From: Marchantia polymorpha subsp. ruderalis
Taxonomy: Eukaryota; Streptophyta; Marchantiopsida; Marchantiales; Marchantiaceae
NCBI GenBank assembly: GCA_037833965.1
Contig: AP031351.1
Location: 1,996,501-2,060,500, forward strand
Length of the DNA stretch: 64,000 nucleotides
Direction: 5' to 3'
Numbering within the stretch: the first letter of the stretch is position 1; the number at the start of each line of letters is the position of its first letter. Of this stretch, positions 22,666 to 34,615 are shown one piece after another. The notes beneath the pieces are model-generated. The model ran no database searches, was not told where the DNA came from, and saw nothing but the letters and a program-made list of their open reading frames with translations. The position numbers were made by a program, and so were the translations under genes.

Positions 22666-25600
22666 TCATGAGCAGCCGGGACAAATTCCGGGCAATGTAT
22701 TCGGTAACTCACCTAAAGAAGAAGTAGAGAAGAGTAGAGAAGAAGAAAAATAACAACAGAGGTAGAATAAAAAAGGCTTCCCAAACTTCCAGAGAAGAAG
22801 GATAACAACAGAAGGCTGTTGTCGTCTCTTGAACTCGAAGAATTGTGAAAGTCAATAAAAGGATTAGTTTTATTTCTTTCTTTATTTCTTTGTTTCAAAC
22901 ATAAACTGTAAAGTGTGCAAGCACTCACCATGTTTCATAGTGAGAGATGGTGTAGGTTCTTGCAAAAATCCAACAACTCTCGCTGGGGTCCCAGCCACCA
23001 TACTGCACTCGTCATTGTCACCATTGTCAGAACAAGAAAATTTATAACAACCTAGCCTACTTTCGCTTTCACGTTTTAATAGCTCATTTGACTGACCTGT
23101 GGGGTGGAACGTCTTTCAATACAAGAGAACCAGCTGCGACCATGGCACCCTTTCCGACGACTATATTTCCTAGAATGGTGGCTCCTGCACCAATCAGCAC
23201 TCCTTCTCTAATTTTGGGATGTCTGTCTCCTGATGCTTTCCCTGTGCCACCCAATGTAACACCCTGCACATCACAGATCAAATGCCGAAGAAGCAGTTTC
23301 AAATTGATGTGCTGTCGTGGATGCCTCAAAGCCAAATCACAGAGTACAGGTAAAGCTAGACTTCCGGTTTTGACAGATCCCGAGGAAGTGACTGTAGATT
23401 CCAAGCTTGACGTGCTACATCCATGACAAATAATTCCTATCATAACTGCTGCAAAGGTGTACCAGAGCCGGTAAGAGTAGACGTCTGATTGTGACAAGGA
23501 GAGAACCATGTTCTTCAGACGTTACCTGAAGCATGGAAACACGATCACCAACTACTGCGGTCTCTCCAATGACAACTCCTGTGCCATGATCCAGCAATAT
23601 GGACTTCCCTATACGCGCAGCTGTTCACAAAGAATAATAATTTGTAAATATGTTGAGTGATAAGAACATTTTACAAGCATACTTTCATGCTCGGAGCTCC
23701 AGTATTGGTCGAAGTCCAAAAGTGCACTTGAAGGCATCGTATGTCATTAGTGGTGACGTTCACGATACGTTAAATACTAGATGTGAAGGTAAATTGAACC
23801 TACAAACATACTGACAATCATGAATCAAACGACAGATAGTATTCACTATTCAAGAAGCAGCTGGAATCAAGAGTACCAGGATGGATGTCCACTGCAAATA
23901 CCTGCATGAAATAAGAAACAATAACAAGTTCAAAATGCATCCTTATTTCAGGGTTCGTACATGATCAGCTTTCAGGGGCTCTGACTCGAGCCAGAAAGCT
24001 GAAAACAAACAGCACTATCAGCAACACGTTGATGACCAGGGATCTTGAAGATATAATTTCACCAAAATAAAGTCGTCTATCGTTATGACTCACCACAGCC
24101 GATTACTACAAGACTCACCTCACTGATTCGTGCCTGTAATGCCAAGGCTAAAACCTTCTGACCTCTATTCCACAATGCGTGAGCCACCCTGTACGCTTGA
24201 ATAGCATGATAGCCCTAGATAAAAAAACGGTCAGTGAGAGTTTCAACGACAGGAAAAAACTGATTACAAATACAAGTCACTCTTTGAACACCATAACTGG
24301 CTAGAAAATGACATTGCTTCCTATGAATGCAGTCATTTTCAGACCATCGACGTCCACGACCACAAGAATGCCCACATATCCTACACAATCATTTGAGTTG
24401 TAGGTGTCTACACACGTTCGCAAGCTTGCAAAACGCGGACTGAATCAACCTGAAACAAAGTGCTTAATGGATGTTTGCTAACATACATGAGATTGAAATT
24501 TACTGCTGTGCTCTACTGTGATGAGCCCAAGGATTTGAGTACAACATGAAAGGTCACAAGGTACGTTTGAATCCAGAAACAAATAGACTCCAAAAAGGGG
24601 CTTCATTACTAAGAATTACTCACTTTCAAGTACAGCAGAGCCGAACTGTAAGATCTGCAGGATGGATCGCGATCTTTAACTGCCTGGAGAAAACTGTCCC
24701 ATTTTAGCTCTCTAATATTTAAATGTAACCAGCTGCAAGAAGAAAGAAAACCAAAAAAAACCAAAAAAGTTCCACTATCTCTGATCAAACGGGACAACAT
24801 AGCTCATGATACAGTTCTAGAAGTTCATGAAAATAGTCGACGATGAGAGATGCATATTGTTACTTAATTCATAAGCAGATCCAACCCAGCCACATACAAA
24901 ACGAACACAATGTCCTGAATACCTGCACATCTAATCTTACAGCCTGTACAACATAGCTGTCATTCATGAACACGTCGTCGAAGACATCTAGGAGTTGTGT
25001 GGCCAGTAGTGTCGCGTTTTTCAAACGGTTTGCGAGTACAAATCCCAGGGAGCGCTCGAAGCACGAGTGAGCCAGTATGCTTGCATACAGGAAGCTACTG
25101 AGTAGTGGTTCTCGCTCTGCCTGCCACAATGACGTAAAAGTGTTTATTAAGGGAGTACATTACATTGGTGATTCTGAAATTTTTGTGTATCGGACGATGA
25201 ACAACAGAGTAGGCCAAGAGCAGACCATTTGAAAAACAAATTTCCAATTCTCGTACCTCAAGTCTGGCCTCAGCTCTAATCGCAGCCCAGATTGGATCAT
25301 GAGATATTAAATCTTTCAGGTTTTTGCGAGCTGCTGAGGCTGTAGATTGAGATGTCAGAAGGGGAGTCGAAATTGACCCAAATTGAGATTCAAATTCTTT
25401 AGCAGAGGCAGTAGCGGCAGCTGCTGCTTTCGCTGCAACTACTCCATTCACAGCTCCTCTTGAGCTAGGGGGATTGCAAACGGGCTCATTTACGCTTTCT
25501 TCCGACTCTTCTTCGTCCTCTTTGCTCTGCATGTAAGCAGGAAAAACATTCTTCCAAGGAGATGCTTCCACATTCATAGTGTCCCCTTCGTAGCTGTCAA

Positions 25601-25922
25601 TACTGTTGGCCGCCGTCTCCGATTTGACTCCGGGTGCTGACGTACAGCCCTCGTAGCTATCTCGACTATTTCCTTTACCATTCTTTTCATTCAAATTTCC
25701 ACTAGGGTAAGAATTCTGTGGTTCCAAAATGTCACCAGAGCGTGGTCCACTTCTGACGCATCTTAATCGACCCCCGCTTCCTACCCTTCTTCTTAAATGT
25801 TTCGTTATGAATAGCTCAGAAGTGGAAACTTGTAGCACGGACGACTTGAACAGGCTGCTACTGCAGCCGTCGCAGGGGCGCCAAACCTTAACACGCAGCA
25901 AAGACGGGGCCAAAAGAGCCAT
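22666..25922 (-). CDS. SERAT: Serine O-acetyltransferase, plastid/mitochondrial type, 9 exons
   Basis: The enzyme transfers acetyl from acetyl-CoA to L-serine, giving O-acetylserine for cysteine synthesis. Inferred exons (minus, GT-AG, frame-continuous) are 25257-25922, 24923-25120, 24624-24683, 24119-24214, 23877-23901, 23526-23620, 23097-23263, 22929-23002 and 22666-22712, or 475 codons plus stop. Residues 1-210 look like an organelle-targeting and low-complexity extension. The SAT N-domain starts at [14 protein letters not shown] and continues with [13 protein letters not shown]. The catalytic hexapeptide-repeat domain has VDIHPA and [19 protein letters not shown], then GVTLGGTG and GDRHPKI. 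Asp345 and His360 are spaced 15 apart, as in E. coli CysE (D143, H158). The usual RIGKG is RIGKS here. The tail PSLTMKH matches SERAT3-like plant enzymes as I recall them. The last 15 residues (exon 9) are the least certain part. Regulation by the cysteine synthase complex is family knowledge, not visible here. Confidence 0.93.
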
Positions 25923-26436
25923 GTATCACCCCCACCAGTCTCTCGACAAAAACCCCGACCTCGATTTTGCGGAGTCGGAATGAAAACCTGGTCAACGAAG
26001 AAGACAAACTGCTCATGCGGTTGAGATGGGCATAATTAACAGACCCTCGTCATCTCTGTTTCCAAATTTCTACTATCCCTCCCTCCCTCCCGACTCGACG
26101 GCCTCGGCCCGCAAGAAGAAAAGGAAGACGAGAATTAAGAAGAAGACATGAAGAACCAGGAGGAAAGAATCGAGCGCGTCGAAAAATTATACGCAACCCC
26201 CGACGCTGTCGCCGTCGATTCTCAGCGACTGCATCTTCTCGACACACCGAGAGCAAGAAACTCGATGCCGCTGAGCGAAATGTCGATGGGCTCCATCGAT
26301 CAAGGACTCTGAGCTGCATCAGCTGCTGCCCCTGCCCCGTGCCCGCCCCGCGCCCACTCGGACACAAGACGCTGCGGGAGCGGACGAGTTTCCCGACACG
26401 CGGACCGGGACTCGTTGTCCGCGCCCGTCCGGTCGG
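25923..26436 (-). promoter_or_regulatory. Presumed 5' region of the serine acetyltransferase gene
   Basis: This is the interval between the start codon at 25922 and the hAT-type MITE at 26437. It is purine/pyrimidine-biased (AAGAAGAAAAGGAAG-like on plus) and then GC-rich. I see no clear TATA box. The open frame 26050-26487 across it is compositional and crosses the transposon boundary. Confidence 0.4.
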
Positions 26437-26800
26437 TAGTATTGGAGGCACAACAAAATTTTTGGGGGCATGCCCATGCCCCAGCATGCCCGTATTACAA
26501 TAAATATGTTTTACGTATCCGAAAATATACTTCCCAGAACAGGCTAGAGCAGAATCTCCAAGTGTCTAGTTAAAGAATCATAAAAAAACCCTTCGTCAAT
26601 TGAAAGTAAAATTTTACCACCGAGCGCAATTATCAAATTTTCAATAGTTTTATTGATTATACCCCACACTCTGTAACTCTAAAATATACATCAATAATTC
26701 TTAAATATACATATAAATTTGTCTATACATATGCATCGTATGCAAAATACGAATTAGACATGCCGTGGGCATGCCCTTTGAGATTGTGCTTCCACCTCTA
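26437..26800. mobile_element. 364-bp hAT-type MITE with 8-bp target duplication
   Basis: The ends are TAGTATTGGAGGCACAA and the reverse complement of TTGTGCTTCCACCTCTA, with a further shared GGGCATGCCCA block inside each end. The flanks are CCGGTCGG (26429-26436) and CCGGTCGT (26801-26808), an 8-bp duplication with one mismatch. TAG-type termini and 8-bp duplications are hallmarks of hAT elements. The interior is AT-rich and non-coding. It lies about 515 bp upstream of the serine acetyltransferase start codon. Confidence 0.88.
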
Positions 26801-26959
26801 CCGGTCGTACTCTTCTCCGTACGGGCCGAGCGCGGTTGGTAGATAGATCAGATCTGCTGACTCACTCGCTTCGCTCTGATCGTCCTAATCGGCATCCATA
26901 TTTTAATTCCCAAGGGTCATATAATGCTCTTCCCTACTTTTATTTATTTATTCGACCCT

Positions 26960-27205
26960 AAGGGATCGAAGCTACTTATTATGATACTTCGGTCTATCAA
27001 ATCATCAAGCGCTCTTGAGCATGAATAGTGTTTTAATCGTCCTAGTGGGATTTTACATTTTTATGTTGAAGGGTATGGGAAGGATGGGACACTTCATGGG
27101 TCTTTCGTATTTTTCTCTATTTATTCAGCCATAAGAAATAAGATAGTTATTATGATACTTCAACCTATCAAATTATCAAGCGCTCTTGAGCATGAATCAT
27201 ACTTT
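26960..27205 (+). repeat. Tandem repeat in LINE 5' region, about 165-bp unit x2
   Basis: Both units contain TTATTATGATACTTC, (A/G)CCTATCAAAT(C/T)ATCAAGCG-like sequence and GCGCTCTTGAGCATGAAT (first near 26975-27030, second near 27145-27200). Duplicated 5' units are common in LINE promoters. Confidence 0.7.
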
Positions 27206-30200
27206 TATGTTGCTCATGTGAGGGAAATATGGGACATTTGATAGGTTTCTGTCATTTTTTCTATTTTTTTCTGGTAATAAGCAATTGAAGATAGATTTTA
27301 TGTTACTTCGAATTGTGGTATTACTTCATGGTATTCTTGAACTCATAGTTGTGACAAGCAGTTGGAGTAGATTTCGGGTTCAATTTGCACCTATTTTGGA
27401 AGTCTAGGGTTAGTGCACCATGGTGTCGTCGAGTCGGAGCTACATACAAGTATTGCAACGGTCAACTGTCCAAGGTCACACACCGCATGCAATAGATATT
27501 GCAACATGAATGAGTCTACTTCGCACAATGTTGGACATTACGCCTTTTAGCAGAGGCACAATAAATCCATTTTGTCGCAAAGAGTAAAAAAATTTCTCAC
27601 GTGGAACCTTTTGCAATCATCAAGGTCTCTTGTTGCACGGCACAATTTCCTTTAACTTGGTTGAAGATTCACAAGCTTTAGTCACCGAGTAGATTCCACT
27701 ATATTAGAAAGTCTAACACACTAGAGTACTTCATCCCGATGCTTAGTTATGGGCCGGATGCCATACATACATACTTCCATGCAGGATGCAGATGCCACTA
27801 AGTACAGCGAATCCCTACCTTCATTCGTATGATTCACTCCACAAAATAGATCGCGGCGGGATTCATTACGCAAATGGTGAATCACGGTGACCACTGAATA
27901 CGAATGGAATGGATGGGAGAAAGTTTATCGAACGAAAAAACCGTACAAATGCAACGACACTCGACAATCAAACAATCAAAACGTAATTTTCTCCTTTGAC
28001 ACCACAGATGCTACGAGTGCACATGTGGGCCAAAATGCGATGGATGTTGACTCAAGTGATGACTTCCAACCCATGCTCCATTTGGAATGTGCTGACTTCT
28101 AGCTCCTACTCAATCAAGCAGTGAGTCAAATTGAAGTAACAGCAACTATGCAATTGTCAATGATTCATAAGCACCGGCTGCCATAACAAAACAAAGGGCC
28201 ACCAACTATAATTCCTATGCCGACCGAATTCAAAAGCTCACATCCGCCATGATCTGGAATGTAACCAAGTTTCTTCAAAACGTCATGCAATACGGAGGTG
28301 TTTGAAGACGCAAGCACAAGCCTTCATCCAATTAACACATCACCACCGAGGAGAGGTTTAGAAAGTCAACCGCTAAATGACTCTGAAGCGCCACAGCCAA
28401 TCGTTGGAAGAATTGATGACGACATTGTCCTGACTCTTCCTCAATCAATTGACCTTCTCGCAAGGTCAGGCTCAATGTATGAACGGCACAAGACGTCACA
28501 GTGGCCAACACATCATCGGCACGTGAAATGCGCGCAACTGCTAGACAAAAAGTCATTGTCAAGTCCAATACGTCTCCCACATACAATGTATGGAACTTCA
28601 TGCATCCATTCATCCCGCATGTTTGAGATGCTGAAATTTCTCCATGAGCATTGTGATTGTACAGCTATTGTCAATCAATGTTTGTGGCCTCAATGAGGAT
28701 ATGGCCATGTACATGATGGGGCCTACATCCAAGAGTACAATACTACTTCAGATTTGATAGCCATTCATGAGCATGAACTTTGGATAATGCATTTACACCT
28801 GTAGGTTAAGAGTTATGGAGACGTCTGTTGTTTATAGCCATGACGAGCAAGATATTAGAGCAGGTTGCAACGAAGTTCTGATATAACTACACTCATGACT
28901 AGTTAGAAATGCGACACAATCAAACTCTCTCTTTGTTAATAAAGTTCAATGCATAGAGCATGCTGGGTGGAGAGGTTGGAATGGTAAATACATATTTACC
29001 AAACAAATCGATTGATCGTTGTCTTCTATGGTAATTATTGCCAAAGAAACTCTCTCAACTTGGTCGTTGGATGCTGCTAGCTGACTTCAACATGATGGAG
29101 AGTTGAACCAATAAATTGAGACATGGAGCCATGATGATTTTCCACCGAGAACACGATCTGTTTGATGTTATGAAGTCTATCTACGTTGATAACAACTTCC
29201 GTTCTGCAAGTAGCTTTAAGTACTCATTGAATAACAATCGATTGTAGCAAAATTGTACACTTGCGAGTTTAGACATACTATACTTCTTTAGAGCTCAAAC
29301 AACTAACTCAACACGTTCTCTCATTCATTACGAACTTGCTTGCAAAAACCAAGATTCTTACCATCAGAGAACATGTAGATTAGCTACAAATTCCGCACAT
29401 TTGCAATGTACTGCCAAGCATTGTCAAATACTTTACAGTTACAAAAACAACTACATGAAATTTTAACAATCCATAATGACGTGTACATTGCAGATTTCTC
29501 CATAGTCTATAGTGTAACACAAAGCACACATCATCATGGACGTACCATGTTCTATAAAATTTCATGACTAACCTCAAAGCTGACTCCACAAATAAGCTTC
29601 ACCAAACACCCCTTAATCAAAGAAGTTTCCGGAAATGATTTACACACTAACTTCAACCGACTCAAGATTGCCTTCCACCTTCCATCGGTGAACGATTTCG
29701 TTGAAAAGAGCTTAGATTTTTCCTCTCAAGATCCCAGACCAGGCAGTTCATGATCCCAAATTACGCAAGATAGAACCGTCGCAATTCAGAAGATACCAAA
29801 TAAAACTCAAGACAAAATCGACCAACTCGATCCAAAAATTCAAAGAACTTCAAAGAATAGCATCAAGAGTATCCTATCGAGTTTTGATCACCATCTAGTA
29901 TTTGCGTCGGTTTAGCTAGCTAAGCAACCTCTCAGACAAACTCATTGGAAAATGAACAAAAACTGATTGGAGGAATCGTTTCTCAACATTCAAAAGTTCT
30001 GACTAGATGCTAACCTAGATTCAACATTTTTTTTCTAAGCTCTTAAAGTGATTCGATCATATCGTCAATTTTTCCGTCTCCAAACGACAAAGCTGAGAAC
30101 TGATGAAGACGTTCTTATTGCACAATTAGATTAACCAACAAAGAGAACACAGAAGTTGTCAGAAGATGTCATTCTCATGAAACAACGTGATGCATAGCAC

Positions 30201-31713
30201 ACGCACCTTGTAAATGTCCAGGATCAAAAATTGATAGGTAGTAAGGCACGCTTTAGAATCCGTTGGAAATAGCATGATGATCAAGTTAATAATGAGTTAT
30301 TTCAAAGCGGCGTGCGAACGGAGTTTCACAACTAAGATCATAGAACTTCATGATCAAAATGGGCTTTGTGTCACAAGCTGCAAAGATATCGAGACTCAAG
30401 TATTGTCATACTAATGAGACTTGTACGTTGTTCCGGAAAAAAGAAACGTCACTGAACGGCCACATTCCTCGATTTAATACCGGCCTCATTCACAAACAAA
30501 TTTTCACCTTCGATCCTTGAAGAATTCGGCAGGATGCCGGAGGAATCAAAATCTTCTTGCGACGTTTTAAAAAGTAGTTGCAGGAAAAAGTTCGGGCTCC
30601 AACGGCGTCATTTCAAAATTTTATCTAAGATTTTGGAATGTGATAGTATCCACACTCTACCAGATGCGTACAAATGCTCTCGCCAACAAATGATTGCCAC
30701 CATTTATGAACACCAAACTGATTGTGCTTATCCCAAAAGAAGTCGACTTGAAGATGATTCAAAACTGACAACCAATAATGTTATTGAACAATTTTTCTAA
30801 AATATGAGCAAAATTACTTTAATTGCAGCTCTAGGCTTCATTCTCCGAGTTCATCAACGAAGAGCATGCTACTTTTCTACCTTTGTAATACATATTGGAT
30901 GCAGTCTAGGTATAAAATAAGACGGTCAACTGAAACCATGAATCTGATCAGGAGCTCATCATGCTTAAATTGGACTTCTACAAGGCCTACTACATCATGT
31001 GCTAAAACTTTATGTTCAAATTCATGACGAAGATGAGCATCCCGGACTTTTTTGTGAAGATGGTTCAGATTCTGCAGATGGATGCAACAGAAGCTTTGTC
31101 CATCAACAACCTCAGCACAAAAGAGTTTCCGATCATGCAAGGGGCACGGCAAGATGTTTCCTCGTCCCTAATCTATTCCTTGTCATCACATAAATATTAG
31201 TTATCGTCTCCAACCACAAGATATTAACTTGCAAACTAAGAGTAATCCTGCTCTCCGACGGCGCTTCTCAACAAGTGGTGTCGCAATTTGCTGATGATAC
31301 TACGGATCTCATACTAGGAACTAAGAGGAACTTCACTGCCGTTTCTAATCTGCTTTAGGACTTTGGACTGACCACTAGATTCATGATCAATAGAGAAAAG
31401 TGTGTCATATATTGGTATGGCCAAGGCATTCCACCACGGTGCGTACAAAGCTTTGGTTGTGAGATTGCCCCACCTAATTCCTTGTCTAAATTACTCGTGA
31501 CGTTCTATGATATTTTTCTCACTAAAACATATTTTGATGTTTTTCTTGCAAAGAAAAATGACCCAAAATTGAGGTACTCGTCGATTATACAACTCTCCCT
31601 GGCAACTCAGGCAATGATTGTGAACTTCGTGTTACTGTCGATGCTATGGTATTTCTTGAGTTTATAAAGCAATTCTAAGACAATTTTTGAACACCATTCG
31701 AGCATCATTTTGC

Positions 31714-31762
31714 AATTTGTTGTGGTCAAGGAATGAGAAACATTCCTTGACCACAACAAATT
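31714..31762. repeat. Perfect 22-bp inverted repeat with 5-base loop
   Basis: The left arm AATTTGTTGTGGTCAAGGAATG (31714-31735) and its exact reverse complement (31741-31762) flank AGAAA. It lies inside the dead LINE where family members have ordinary coding sequence, so the right arm looks like an inserted inverted copy of the left. Confidence 0.9.
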
Positions 31763-32700
31763 CCTTGACCAGCCCACGTTTGATGGACAGATTCCTGCCT
31801 AGACAAGTTCATGGGAGTTTGGGATTGATTGATCCGCATGAAGTTTATTTGACGTTCACCAAAAAAATAAAAATGTGAGCCTTAACTGTAAAAGATATCA
31901 TGACGAATATACTATTACATCAGCGAATCTTTAGGATGCAGTCACCAGATTCTTGTAACTGGCACTGCAATATCCAATGAACATTTCAGGCCTGCTTTTC
32001 ATCTACTCGAGGCTTTTTCATATGGGATCAATTCATGCAAGCGTGAAGTTCCACAAGTTTGCTACTAGAACCAATCCGACTAGTGAACGTGGATGAGGTG
32101 ATGAACACGCAACTTTGATGGACAATACACTTTGTGAAATCAAACTTCCGGTTTACGGAGCGTCGCATGCGTGTTCTGGCTAGCCAAGGCCTCTTGAGCC
32201 TTCAAAAATTATTTGAAGATTGAAGTATCACACCTTGTTCATGGAATGCAATTCAACATCAATTTAATTTGTTGATCACCGAGAAAGCATTGATCGCAGG
32301 CTTCCACATTCAAATTTCACAAGCATGGATTAATTTGTACAATCAAACAACCGCGCAAGGTGTGGTCTCGGAAAGGCTAGGCATATTCCAAAATTGTTTG
32401 GAGGCAGATACCTCCATCATCGTGCAGACTTCAAATGCATTGCTCCCCCATTCACGTTGGGATAACAACCACAATTTTCCTAGCTAGGTTTCCGAGGTAT
32501 TTTATAGTTACAAGATCAAGGTGAATTCTTCTAGTTCAAGCGCCAGCTTCGGACTATCAAGTCCATGGTGAACTTCTCCTACGCATTCGAGTCACCTCCT
32601 TTTAGAGCCATCCTCATCGACGTTCAAATCCTTGACGGTATTATTTGGCTCCACTATGCAGGCTTGTCTTCGATCCAAACCGATAATGTTGGCGAGGAGG

Positions 32701-33899
32701 TGATCAATTCTACACATACATAGCTATGAAGGATTTGCTTCTATATCAACCACGTACGCATCTTTTCTTGACCGTCCGAAGGAAATGGATTGGATTGCTA
32801 CCTGCGTCGTTCATCCCAAACTGGAAGAATGTACGGATAAGCTCACATCTGCAAAAAGAAGCAACATTTTTATAAGATATATATCACCACGCTTTCTGGT
32901 GAAAAAAAACTGCTCTATGAAGCATCGGGTCTATGGCTGCTAGCAACAAAAATCCATCACACTAATACAAAAATTCCATAAGGTAAAAACACTCAGAAAA
33001 ATGTTTTTTACATGAAGAAAACTGCAAATAAATAAATGCAAAAATTTTGATGTCTTTTCTTGGTTTTGTACCTTGTGAACTTCAAAAAAACATAACTTTT
33101 TATTTGACACGATGTCTTAGTAAAATTTAGTTTGACAGATAGTTTATCTTCCAATAAACACTTTATCAAAGTTTTGAATGAAAAATCAAAATTTAAATAA
33201 TTTACTCTGTACAAATTTGTTTGAGAGCAAAGTTTTGGTACTTTTGAAATTCCCTTAATTTCCAACACTCATAACATTCAATCTACATATGATCTAGACT
33301 TGAAACAAAAATTGAAACATAATTCATTTTCCACTTTACAATTGATAAAAAAATTTGAGAATGCTTTGAAATTATGTTAATCTGTACCTAAGATCACTCT
33401 TCTCTCAAAAAGATGTAGTTTGAAGAAAAATACACATTTGTCTACCAACCACTCTTGTAAGCTCCGTCAAATTCCATAACATTCAATGTCAAATCAACTA
33501 GAAAAATAAAGAAATCTCAAATTGCACACAATCCTAAAAGAAACACAGAAACACTCGAGCCGCCACCTGTGAAAACGCAAAGTTTGGAATAAGTGTAGTA
33601 CAATTTGGAAGTTTGTACTACACTCAGCTCACGTGATACAACTTTGTAGTACAACTTGGAAGTACGTTGACCCTCAACTCACATGATACCACTTTGTAAT
33701 ATAACTTGAAAGTATGTTGTACACTCAACTCTAGTACAACACATCTTAGAGTTTGCATTACAACTTGAAAGTGGTACTACACTCAACTCTTGTTATAGTA
33801 TACCCACATAGCACCCACATTATTTATAATTTTGCTCCCTAATGTATACTCACACAAAACACTAAGTACTTTGTAGTCTCAAGCCTCAAATAAATTCCA
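32701..33899. other. AT-rich non-coding stretch with minisatellite
   Basis: No gene is visible. 32930-33560 is AT-rich with long A and T runs and separates the LINE RT part from the 3' LINE fragment. 33595-33800 is a diverged tandem repeat of about 57 bp. Confidence 0.55.
33595..33800 (+). repeat. Diverged minisatellite, about 57-bp unit
   Basis: Three to four units share TTTGTA(G/A)TA(C/T)AA(C/T)TTG(G/A)AAGT, then (T/G)TACTACACTCA(G/A)CTC and (A/C)CA(C/T)GTGATAC-like blocks. Each unit has drifted, so the array is old. Confidence 0.75.
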
Positions 33900-34615
33900 C
33901 GACGACGTAGTGGCAGTGAATCAATGGCGCCACATAGCATTTGCGGAGGTCTCTGAGCTATGTGCGTGTTGTGATCCAGGAGAGCCCAAATCATTCCTTC
34001 ACTATTTTTTCACTTGCAGAATGGCTTTACAATCATGAAATTTTACGATGATAGTATTACACAAGGCGGCCCACTTCCCAGCTACAAGCATGTCGTGGGT
34101 TAATTAGTGCTAGGAGTAATGCGTGTTCGAAGAGCCACTGCCACCGCAGCTCCTCTCTTGATCTTGGACGCCCAGGAGGGGAGCGATTCCATGGGTGCTA
34201 GGGATTTATATGAATCACTTCATCTTCCACAACCACCGGTGGCCGCCAACACTCTTGGAGCAGCGCATATGGGATGCGATACTCGACTTGGCTTGGATGG
34301 CATCAACTAAGATTGCACGATGTGAGAATTATCATTCGTAAGGTGTGCTCAAGGCAACCAGACAGTTCCACTACAAATCGGATCATGCATGTGTATTCTT
34401 TTCCCAACGTGCTGCAAGAATTGCACGGAACTACTAGTGACCATCACTTGCTACTTTCATCTGTAGTTAATCAAGTAGTTAGCAATTTTATCAGGTATTG
34501 AAAACAAAAAATGGTATTGGCAGCTTGCACAAGCTTGCTTGATTGTGCAGCGGTATTTATGTTCGACTTTGTAGTGGAATAGAAAAAACATTTGCCTCAA
34601 AAAAATAAAGTAAAT
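33900..34615 (+). pseudogene. 3' LINE fragment (zf-RVT-like region and A-rich end)
   Basis: A plus-strand frame reads RHIAFAEVSELCACCDPGEP then SFLHYFFTCRMA, resembling the Cys/His zf-RVT domain at the C-terminus of plant LINE polyproteins. After frame damage, LLEQRIWDAILDLAWMAST follows, and then ATRQFHYKSDHACVFF. The fragment ends in an A-rich tail near 34595-34615. It may be the 3' end of the LINE at 26.9-32.7 kb split by the AT-rich stretch, or a separate copy. Confidence 0.6.

Larger units (their letters stand above)
26880..32700 (+). pseudogene. Degenerate LINE retrotransposon (endonuclease and reverse transcriptase)
   Basis: The plus strand shows LINE landmarks in order among many stops. 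A possible ORF1 remnant lies at 27887-28102. The endonuclease begins near 28676 (NVCGLNE, like the usual NVRGLN), with GRWMLLADFNMMES near 29060-29105 and a later SLDILYFFRA. RT follows at about 30960-31670 (FMFKFMTKMSIPDFFVKMVQ, SINNLSTKEFPIMQGARQ), with the catalytic FADD at 31287-31298 and then DFGLTTRFMINREKCVIYW and LSLATQAMIVNFVLLSMLWY. Frameshifts and stops occur in every domain, so it is dead. The 5' boundary is approximate. Confidence 0.8.

Noticed and set aside
23097..23620. Bacterial-like CysE sequence considered as horizontal transfer or contamination
   Set aside because: The hexapeptide domain is naturally conserved between bacteria and plants; introns, the organelle-type N-terminus and SERAT-type phrases show an ordinary plant nuclear gene.
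26050..26487. 145-codon minus-strand frame upstream of the serine acetyltransferase
   Set aside because: It crosses the boundary of the hAT MITE at 26437 and is Arg/Ser/Pro-rich; it is not part of the enzyme and no splice links it.
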